Origin: Anaerolineae bacterium | GTDB lineage: Bacteria; Chloroflexota; Anaerolineae; Epilineales; JAHCIE01 | Direction of reading: 5' to 3' | Assembly (NCBI GenBank): GCA_026129165.1 | Contig: JAHCIP010000026.1 | Coordinates: 1 to 34,444 of the forward strand | DNA length: 34,444 nt | Shown: piece after piece, positions 29,521 through 34,444 of the stretch | Layout: every line of letters begins with the position of its first letter | How positions within the stretch are numbered: position 1 is the stretch's first letter | Translations under genes and position numbers: made by a program | Notes under the pieces: model-generated | The model's input: the letters and a program-made list of their open reading frames with translations, nothing else | Told to the model about the DNA's origin: nothing | Databases searched by the model: none

Positions 29521-31590
29521 TCAGACTCGCACTCGTCGCGTCAACAGCCCGAAGAGCAGCAGGGCCAACCCCAGCCCGACGACCCAGACGAACCAGCCGC
29601 CCGCGTCGCCGGTGGGTGGCAAGGCCGGCGGGGTGGGGGTCAGGTTAAGCAGACGGGCTGTCGCGGCGACAGTGGTGGCATAGGTAGGCGTCAGCGTGGC
29701 GACAAGTGTCAGAGGAACGGCGGCTGTTTGCGTCGCGGCTGCGAGAGCCGTTGGGTTGAGGGTTGGCGTGAGCGCGATGGTGGGCGTCGCGGGCGAGGGC
29801 GTAGGGATGGCGGCGGTGCCTGTCGTGGCCGGCGTGGCCTGAGCAGCGGGGGCCGGGGCCGACCCTCGGGTCAGCGTGATGCGCCCCTCGACCTTCGGAT
29901 TCACCGTCCCTTGGGCGCGCAGATAGTTCGCCACGGCCTCGGCCAACAGGATGTCGGTCTGTTTGATAGCCGCGCCTCGGGTAAACGCCTCATAGCCATC
30001 CCCACCGTTGATCATGAAGTCGTTGGTCGCCACGCGGTAGACCGCATTGGGGTCCAACGGCTTGAAGCCGGCCTGGGTAGTGCCGATGTCCACCTGAAGC
30101 ACGCGCTGGCCAATGGGCCGGGTCACGTCCGCCGTAAAACGGACGCCGCTGACCTGGGCGAAGCGGCCGCCACTCGCGCCCGGATTGCTCAGGTCCAATC
30201 CGCTGACCCCGTTCTCCAACGCCTTCACCAGGTCCGCGCCCTTGAGGTCAGCCGTGTAAATCGTATTGCCAAAGGGCAGGACGGTCAGGACATCACCATA
30301 GGTAACCTGGCCCGCTTTAAGCGAGACGCGGATGCCGCCGCCGTTCATCATGGCGACCTGGGTCTTATCCGGCGCGGTCACATCGAGCATGGCGTCGGCA
30401 ATCAAGTTGCCCAGCGCGGCCTCGCTGGCCCGCACATCCACTCGCTCGCCTGGTAGGTCGCTCGCTACCGTCCCCAACACCTCCTTGCGGACCTCGTCCA
30501 CCGCTGTTGATAGCCCCTTGTAGAGCGCGGCCACTGACGGCTCTTCCGCGATCTTGTCATCCACCAGCAGATTGTCCCCCTTCCAGGCCGTGGGAACGCC
30601 TTGCCCGTTAAAGGTGACGTCGAGCCGCCCCAGGAAGCCGCCCCATTTCCAGTCGTTGACAATCAAGACCGGCGCGCCGTTCGGGCTTTTGACCACCGAC
30701 GGGTTAGGCCCGGCCGGCCGGGGCGCGTAGCTGGGTAGGCTGGCCGCATCGGCCAGCAGTGTCTCGTCGTGCCCGCCAACAATCACATCCACCCCATTCA
30801 CGGCTTCAGCCAGCCCCACGTCGTCAAAGGGCAAGCCCGAACGGCGGCTGCTGTAGCCCATGTGGCTGAGAACGACGATCTTGTTCACCCCCTGCGCTTC
30901 GAGGGCTTTGACCGACGTGCGCACGGCCTCCACCGGATCGGTGCTGAAGACACGCCAGGCGGGTGAGACTGACGTGCCGAGGTGCTCATGCATCACGCCA
31001 ATCAGCCCGATCTTCTGGCCGCCGACGTCACGCACCACATAGGGCTGGACCTTGCCATTCAGACCCGGTTCGACAGAGTAGTCGGTATTGGAAGCCAGAA
31101 TGCTGAATTTCGCGCCGGTCACGAAGTTGTCCAGCAGCGTCTTCGCCCCAAAGTCGAACTCGTGGTTGCCTAGCGCCACAGCGTCGTAGCCGACGGCATT
31201 GTAGAGGTCACGTCCCTCCTGGCCTTTATACTTGGTGAACAGGAGCGCGCGCTGCGATATATCGCCCGAGTCGACGAGCAGCAGGTTGGGAGTCTGGGCG
31301 CGCAGTTGCTTGACCAGGGTGGCGCGGCGGGCGATGCCGCCAATCAGCGGCCCGTTGGCGACCGGCGCCCACGGTTCCCACGCGCCGTGGTTCTCGCTGG
31401 TGTGCAGGAGGGTCAGCGTGTAGTCGCCCGTCTGCGCGACAGCCCTAGGTGCGCAGAGCAGGCAGACCATGAGGAGCACAGCGGCGAGGAATGAGGCGTA
31501 TTGCGTAGTGCGTGGTCCGTATTTCGTCTTTCCCACTTTATCCTCCATCCTCCGTCCTGTGTCTTCCGTCTTCCGTCCTCCATCCTCCAT
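29521..31590 (-). CDS. Cell-wall-anchored 5'-nucleotidase / 2',3'-cyclic phosphodiesterase family protein
   Basis: A 689-residue surface phosphoesterase of the UshA/YfkN type. A signal peptide (SFLAAVLLMVCLLCAPRAVA, ~33-52) precedes the metallophosphatase domain: LLHTSENHG (Glu where Asp is usual), DSGDIS, GNHEFDFG, LSHMGY, GGHDE. The C-terminal 5'-nucleotidase domain has NGGGIR and TNDFMINGGDGYEAF for the base. A Pro/Thr/Ala-rich stalk (~560-650) leads to LPPTG, a hydrophobic helix and RRVRV, a sortase-type anchor. It would release phosphate and nucleosides outside the cell. The first ~30 residues are encoded by heptamer repeats, so the true start is uncertain; 31548 (ATG) and a GTG at 31536 are alternatives. 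Confidence 0.88.
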   Translation of the reverse strand: MEDGGRKTEDTGRRMEDKVGKTKYGPRTTQYASFLAAVLLMVCLLCAPRAVAQTGDYTLTLLHTSENHGAWEPWAPVANGPLIGGIARRATLVKQLRAQTPNLLLVDSGDISQRALLFTKYKGQEGRDLYNAVGYDAVALGNHEFDFGAKTLLDNFVTGAKFSILASNTDYSVEPGLNGKVQPYVVRDVGGQKIGLIGVMHEHLGTSVSPAWRVFSTDPVEAVRTSVKALEAQGVNKIVVLSHMGYSSRRSGLPFDDVGLAEAVNGVDVIVGGHDETLLADAASLPSYAPRPAGPNPSVVKSPNGAPVLIVNDWKWGGFLGRLDVTFNGQGVPTAWKGDNLLVDDKIAEEPSVAALYKGLSTAVDEVRKEVLGTVASDLPGERVDVRASEAALGNLIADAMLDVTAPDKTQVAMMNGGGIRVSLKAGQVTYGDVLTVLPFGNTIYTADLKGADLVKALENGVSGLDLSNPGASGGRFAQVSGVRFTADVTRPIGQRVLQVDIGTTQAGFKPLDPNAVYRVATNDFMINGGDGYEAFTRGAAIKQTDILLAEAVANYLRAQGTVNPKVEGRITLTRGSAPAPAAQATPATTGTAAIPTPSPATPTIALTPTLNPTALAAATQTAAVPLTLVATLTPTYATTVAATARLLNLTPTPPALPPTGDAGGWFVWVVGLGLALLLFGLLTRRVRV

Positions 31591-31634
31591 CCTCCGTCTT
31601 CCGTCCTCTGTCTTCCCTATTCCCTACTCCCTAT
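31495..31634. repeat. Long heptamer array spanning two gene ends
   Basis: Period-7 sequence runs for about 140 bases. Units include TGCGTAG-like words at the 5' end. Then 13 clean units follow from 31544 to 31634: TCCATCC, TCCGTCC, TGTGTCT, TCCGTCT, TCCGTCC, TCCATCC (twice), TCCGTCT, TCCGTCC, TCTGTCT, TCCCTAT, TCCCTAC, TCCCTAT. It encodes the nucleotidase N-terminus and the last residues and stop of the cytochrome b5-like gene. Confidence 0.78.
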
Positions 31635-31868
31635 TAACTCCCCCACCAGCGGGAACCGCGCGAAGTGCTCCTCACCATGGGGCGCATCGGCCAGGAACTC
31701 GGTGAGGTCAAAGCCGGCCCAGTGCAGGTCTTCATGGAGGCCGTCCTTCCAGTAGCGGCTCTTGGAGACGTCGTAGACCTTACCCTGGTAGGCGACATAG
31801 GCAGGCTGGCCGTTCTCGCCGGAGTAGCGGCGCAATTGGAGCGAGGTAAACTGGCGCAAAGGTGGCAT
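31617..31868 (-). CDS. Cytochrome b5-like heme/steroid-binding domain protein
   Basis: An 83-residue single-domain protein. The segment LQLRRYSGENGQPAYVAYQG then KVYDVSKSRYWKDGLHEDLHWAGFDLTEFLADAPHGEE is the cytochrome b5-like fold seen in prokaryotic stand-alone domains. Candidate heme ligands are H45 or H49 and H64 (APHG). It may carry electrons or bind a small ligand. The start at 31868 (ATG) is used; the longer frame starts at a TTG. The last residues (IGSRE) and stop lie inside a heptamer array, so the C-terminus was set by the repeat. A promoter at 31900-31905 precedes it, and the nucleotidase frame opens 27 bases downstream. Confidence 0.8.
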   Translation of the reverse strand: MPPLRQFTSLQLRRYSGENGQPAYVAYQGKVYDVSKSRYWKDGLHEDLHWAGFDLTEFLADAPHGEEHFARFPLVGELIGSRE

Positions 31869-31899
31869 AGACCATCCAGGGATGAAGTACGGCAAGGGG

Positions 31900-31905
31900 A
31901 TTATA
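31900..31905 (-). promoter_or_regulatory. -10 box upstream of the cytochrome b5-like gene
   Basis: An exact TATAAT on the minus strand, 31 bases before the ATG at 31868. The -35 is weak (TGTTCA, about 17 bases upstream). Confidence 0.45.
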
Positions 31906-32000
31906 GCCCAGAGCGGGCCGAATGAACAGAACAGGGCGAGACAGCGTTTTTGTAGCAGGAGTTACGCGGTGGCGGCGGAGCGAGGGGTGAAGGGCTTCAG

Positions 32001-32137
32001 CCGTGGCGTTCAGGCCACGGGGCGGTGGACCGCGCCCTAAACGGCGCGGCGTCGGGGCTTCTGCCGTGGCGTTCAGGCCACGGGTTCGCCCAGGCGAATC
32101 TATGCTCACGGCGTACACTGCGGCCTAAACGCCGCAG
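32001..32137. repeat. Four GTTYAG-loop hairpins in alternating orientation
   Basis: 32001-32020: CCGTGGC-GTTCAG-GCCACGG. 32030-32049: CCGCGCC-CTAAAC-GGCGCGG (inverted). 32064-32083: CCGTGGC-GTTCAG-GCCACGG. 32118-32137: CTGCGGC-CTAAAC-GCCGCAG (inverted). All stems are perfect 7 bp with a constant 6-base loop. Confidence 0.85.
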
Positions 32138-32138
32138 C

Positions 32139-32160
32139 GTGGGGTAAGCTGCTACCCCAC
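32139..32160. repeat. GTGGGGTA hairpin
   Basis: GTGGGGTA (32139-32146) and TACCCCAC (32153-32160) form a perfect 8-bp stem with a 6-base loop, directly after the last GTTYAG hairpin. The GTGGGG stem recalls the hairpin at 5029-5064. Confidence 0.65.
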
Positions 32161-32213
32161 CGCGCAACTCCTGTTTGTAAGTACGCCCGAACAGGAGGAT
32201 AATAGTCTCTCGG

Positions 32214-32296
32214 TCTACGCCTTCCCATGTCTTCCCATGTCTTCCCATGTCTTCCCATGCCTTCCTACGTCTTCCTATGCCTTTCCTACGTCTTCG
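32214..32296. repeat. Decamer array
   Basis: The unit CTTCCCATGT is repeated three times exactly, followed by variants CTTCCCATGC, CTTCCTACGT, CTTCCTATGC and degenerate ends. The reverse complement (ACATGGGAAG/ACATAGGAAG) matches 13368-13403. A long frame reads through it into the methyltransferase but is not needed for that gene. Confidence 0.8.
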
Positions 32297-32308
32297 GATA
32301 GCCTACTT

Positions 32309-33127
32309 ATGACCACAACCACCTGTGAGAGAGACTGGTATCAGAGTGACGCCGGGTTGCGAACTCGGATTGAAACCCACCGCCTGTATAGCCGGGTCAA
32401 AGAGCCGTGGGCCGACTGGCTGCTCAGCCTGAATGAGTGGCGCGGCGACGAGCGCGTGTTAGATGTCGGCTGCGGCTCCGGCGCGCTCCTGCTGCCCGTG
32501 GCCCAGCGCGTTCCCCACGGGCTGGCCGTGGGTCTGGACTACTCGCAGGCGATGGTCGAGCGTTGCCAGGCCGAGGCGCGCGCGCAGGGGATCCGCCTGG
32601 GTCTGACACGCGGAACGGCCCTGGCGCTGCCCTTCCCCGCCGCGACGTTCGACGTGGTGATGGCAAACCACATGCTCTACCACGTCCCCGACATTCCCGC
32701 CGCGCTGGCCGAGGCCCACCGCGTCCTCAAACCCGACGGCCTGTTCATCGCCGCCACCAACGGCGCCAACACCATGCCCCAGATTGACCAGGTTCACCAG
32801 GCGGCCTATGCCCGGCTCGGACTGCCCGCGCCCGACGACTACGCCGGCCACCGCATCTCGACCCGCTTCAACCTCGACAGTGGCCGGGCGCCCATCGAAG
32901 CCGTGTTCGGCCAGGTGTCGGTTGTGCGCCACGCCGACGCCTTCGACTTCCCGACGGCCGAGCCATTTCTGCGCTACTACGCTACCCTCGCCACCCTCAC
33001 CCCTGACGACTCCGCCCTGGCCGAGCGCCTGCTGGCGGCGGTGCGCGACGAAGTCGAGGCGGTCATCGCGGAGCGGGGCATGTTTACGGTGGACAAGCCC
33101 TCCGGCGCGTTCGTGGCGCGGAAGTAG
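32309..33127 (+). CDS. SAM-dependent class I methyltransferase
   Basis: A 272-residue methyltransferase of the Methyltransf_11/25 type. Motif I LDVGCGSG (51-58) binds SAM, VGLDYSQAMVERC carries the acidic ribose contact, and LPFPAATFDVVMANHMLYHV with RVLKPDGLFI gives motifs II and III. The acceptor is unknown; the family includes UbiE-like and small-molecule enzymes. The ATG at 32309 is preferred to 32237 because the extra residues are translated decamer repeats. It starts a run of three tightly spaced genes. Confidence 0.88.
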   Translation: MTTTTCERDWYQSDAGLRTRIETHRLYSRVKEPWADWLLSLNEWRGDERVLDVGCGSGALLLPVAQRVPHGLAVGLDYSQAMVERCQAEARAQGIRLGLTRGTALALPFPAATFDVVMANHMLYHVPDIPAALAEAHRVLKPDGLFIAATNGANTMPQIDQVHQAAYARLGLPAPDDYAGHRISTRFNLDSGRAPIEAVFGQVSVVRHADAFDFPTAEPFLRYYATLATLTPDDSALAERLLAAVRDEVEAVIAERGMFTVDKPSGAFVARK

Positions 33128-33128
33128 C

Positions 33129-33980
33129 ATGGCAAGCGCCAGCCTCGTCCGCTGCCTGGTTCTCGACACGGGCTACTGCCTGGCATCGGAGAGCCACATG
33201 ATGCAAGGGGGCGAGCGGCGCACGGTGGAGTGCCATGCCCTGGTCGCCTTGCTAGAGCACCCCGTCCACGGCTGGACGCTGTGGGATACGGGCTACGCGC
33301 CGCGTCTGCTCCAGGCCACCACCCGCTGGCCCTACCGCCTCTATCGGCTGGCGACGCCGCTACGCCTCGATCCGACGCTGGCCGTCGCCGCGCAACTGCC
33401 GCGCCTGGGCCTCCAGGGTGGCGACGTCCGCCGCGTGGTCCTGTCTCACCTGCACGCCGACCACATCGCCGGGCTGCGCGACTTTCCCACGGCTGAGTGG
33501 ATCTGCACACAAGCGGCCTACGAAGCGGTCGCGGGACGACGCGGCCTGAGCGCCTTGCGCCGCGCCTTCATCCCGGCCCTGCTCCCCGACGACTTTGCGA
33601 CCCGCGCGACGCTGCTGCCCCAGTTCAGCAGGCCGTCCCTGCCCGGCCTGGGTCCGACCCATGACCTGTTGGGCGATGGAACCCTGCGGCTGGTCGCGCT
33701 GCCCGGCCACGCGCGGGGCCAGGTCGGTCTGCTGGCTCAGACCACCGACGGCCCGAAGCTATTCTGCGCCGACGGCGCTTATACGACGCGCTCCATCCGC
33801 GAGCGCCGCCCGCCCGCCCGCCTGACGTCATTCTATGTAGACGACTGGCGGGCTGTCCACACGACCCTCGACGGGCTGGCTGCCTTCGCCGCCGCCTGCC
33901 CGGAGGTAGCCCTCGTCCCCACCCACTGCCCCGAGGCGCTGGCGCGGGAGACGGCTACGAACAGGGACCGCAGTGCGTAG
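33129..33980 (+). CDS. MBL-fold metallo-hydrolase (lactonase-like)
   Basis: A 283-residue metallo-beta-lactamase fold hydrolase. HLHADH (H107, H109, D111, H112) gives the di-zinc site; LPGHARGQVGLL supplies the next His and FCADGAY the bridging Asp. The overall order (LDTG, LEHP-HGWTLWDTGY, HLHADH) matches N-acyl-homoserine lactonase-like and related small-molecule lactonases. It starts 1 base after the methyltransferase stop. A plain hydrolase of an ester or thioester intermediate in the same pathway is equally possible. Confidence 0.87.
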   Translation: MASASLVRCLVLDTGYCLASESHMMQGGERRTVECHALVALLEHPVHGWTLWDTGYAPRLLQATTRWPYRLYRLATPLRLDPTLAVAAQLPRLGLQGGDVRRVVLSHLHADHIAGLRDFPTAEWICTQAAYEAVAGRRGLSALRRAFIPALLPDDFATRATLLPQFSRPSLPGLGPTHDLLGDGTLRLVALPGHARGQVGLLAQTTDGPKLFCADGAYTTRSIRERRPPARLTSFYVDDWRAVHTTLDGLAAFAAACPEVALVPTHCPEALARETATNRDRSA

Positions 33981-33987
33981 TCACGGC

Positions 33988-34444
33988 ATGGCTTTGACAC
34001 TTGCCCGACACTTTCTGAGTGCGAAGTGGCGCGAGGCAACACTACGCGATGCGGCCCTGGCTCGCTACCAGGACCGCCGCGCCCGCCGCATGGCCGCCTG
34101 GGCCGCCGCCCACTCGCCCTTCTACCGCGCCCACTGGGCCGGCCACGACCTGGACGACTGGCAAACGCTGCCGACGGTGGACAAGGCATTGATGATGGCC
34201 CACTTCGACCAGTTCAACACGCGGGACGTCCGGCTGGACGACGCGCTGGCCGTGGCGCTGGCGGCCGAGAGAAGCCGCGACTTCGCGCCTCTGCTAGGCG
34301 ACCTGACCGTGGGCCTGTCGTCGGGCACCTCCGGCCATCGCGGCCTGTTCCTGGTCAGCGCGGAGGAACGGGCGGGCTGGGCGGGCGCGATCATGGCGCG
34401 CGCGCTGCACGGCTGGCCGCGCCTTCCCCTGCGCGTCGCCTTCT
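33988..34444 (+). CDS. F390-synthetase/PaaK-like adenylate-forming enzyme (3' truncated)
   Basis: The first 152 residues of an adenylating enzyme; it runs off the window. The AMP-binding loop GLSSGTSGHRGLFLVS (~residues 108-123) is the SSGTSG motif of the PaaK/coenzyme F390 synthetase family. It is preceded by the typical RRMAAWAAAHSPFYRAHW then LPTVDKALMMAHFDQFNT, as in the 'putative adenylate-forming enzyme' subgroup. It begins 7 bases after the MBL gene. The family activates a carboxylic acid to an acyl-AMP; the acid is unknown. With the methyltransferase and MBL hydrolase it suggests a small biosynthetic cluster continuing beyond the window. Confidence 0.8.
   Translation, partial: MALTLARHFLSAKWREATLRDAALARYQDRRARRMAAWAAAHSPFYRAHWAGHDLDDWQTLPTVDKALMMAHFDQFNTRDVRLDDALAVALAAERSRDFAPLLGDLTVGLSSGTSGHRGLFLVSAEERAGWAGAIMARALHGWPRLPLRVAF

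Larger units (their letters stand above)
31906..32308. other. Gene-free repeat-rich spacer
   Basis: About 400 bases between divergent genes hold two inverted pairs of GTTYAG-loop hairpins, a separate 8-bp hairpin and a decamer array. No gene is credible here. Confidence 0.75.

Noticed and set aside
31544-31634. CRISPR-like array
   Set aside because: The units are 7 bases long and contiguous, with no unique spacers of 25-40 bases, so this is a simple tandem array.
32237-32308. N-terminal extension of the methyltransferase from ATG 32237
   Set aside because: The extra 24 residues are translated decamer repeats and the family fold starts after 32309.

Overview
The window is high-GC chromosomal DNA from a bacterium that looks like a Chloroflexota member (Anaerolineae or a related class). 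This is an inference from gene content: cyclase/NB-ARC/TPR regulators, Thr/Pro-rich surface proteins, many small toxin-antitoxin modules, dispersed 7-bp tandem arrays and small hairpin repeats. No rRNA, tRNA, CRISPR array, integrase or transposase was seen.

Layout. 2-1646: 3' part of glutamate synthase (gltB) with its terminator. 1654-4991: a lower-GC accessory patch with a frameshifted RelE-type toxin and its Phd-type antitoxin, a frameshifted small ORF, a TPR protein behind a promoter with a G9 spacer, a PIN-domain toxin/antitoxin pair and an unusual CxxCxGxG plus acidic-tail protein. 5029-9837 (minus): Ca-type P-ATPase, threonine dehydratase and uracil-DNA glycosylase. 9859-13894: S2P protease, an MDR dehydrogenase lacking a zinc ligand, an AbrB/PIN module, an unknown protein and a hotdog thioesterase. 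14108-18669: a cyclase-ATPase-TPR regulator, an AspT/YidE-like transporter and a small helical ORF.

The centrepiece is 18879-24862: a promoter, a cobalamin riboswitch and an intrinsic terminator, then a secreted or anchored protein that joins a DUF4430 (transcobalamin C-terminal-like) domain to an alpha/alpha-toroid domain. A second, membrane-anchored DUF4430 protein, EcfT, a fused EcfA-A' ATPase and an ECF S component follow. I read this as a complete vitamin B12 capture and import system. Its binding protein has the two folds of animal intrinsic factor and transcobalamin in the opposite order. Genes overlap from the first reading frame through the ATPase; the S component lies beyond a hairpin pair.

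24913-28353 is a carbohydrate cluster (IolB-like isomerase, FGGY kinase, aldo/keto reductase). 28341-29498 (minus) holds an epoxide hydrolase and the N-terminal remnant of a second copy. 29521-31868 (minus) holds an LPPTG-anchored 5'-nucleotidase and a cytochrome b5-like protein. 32309-34444 is a three-gene run: methyltransferase, MBL-fold hydrolase and a truncated F390-synthetase/PaaK-like adenylating enzyme.

Three repeat families run through the window. Heptamer arrays sit at gene edges and inside coding sequence. Decamer arrays occur at two sites. Hairpins with a constant GTTYAG loop and covarying 7-bp stems come in inverted pairs; two such pairs bracket the B12-binding/EcfT/EcfA block.
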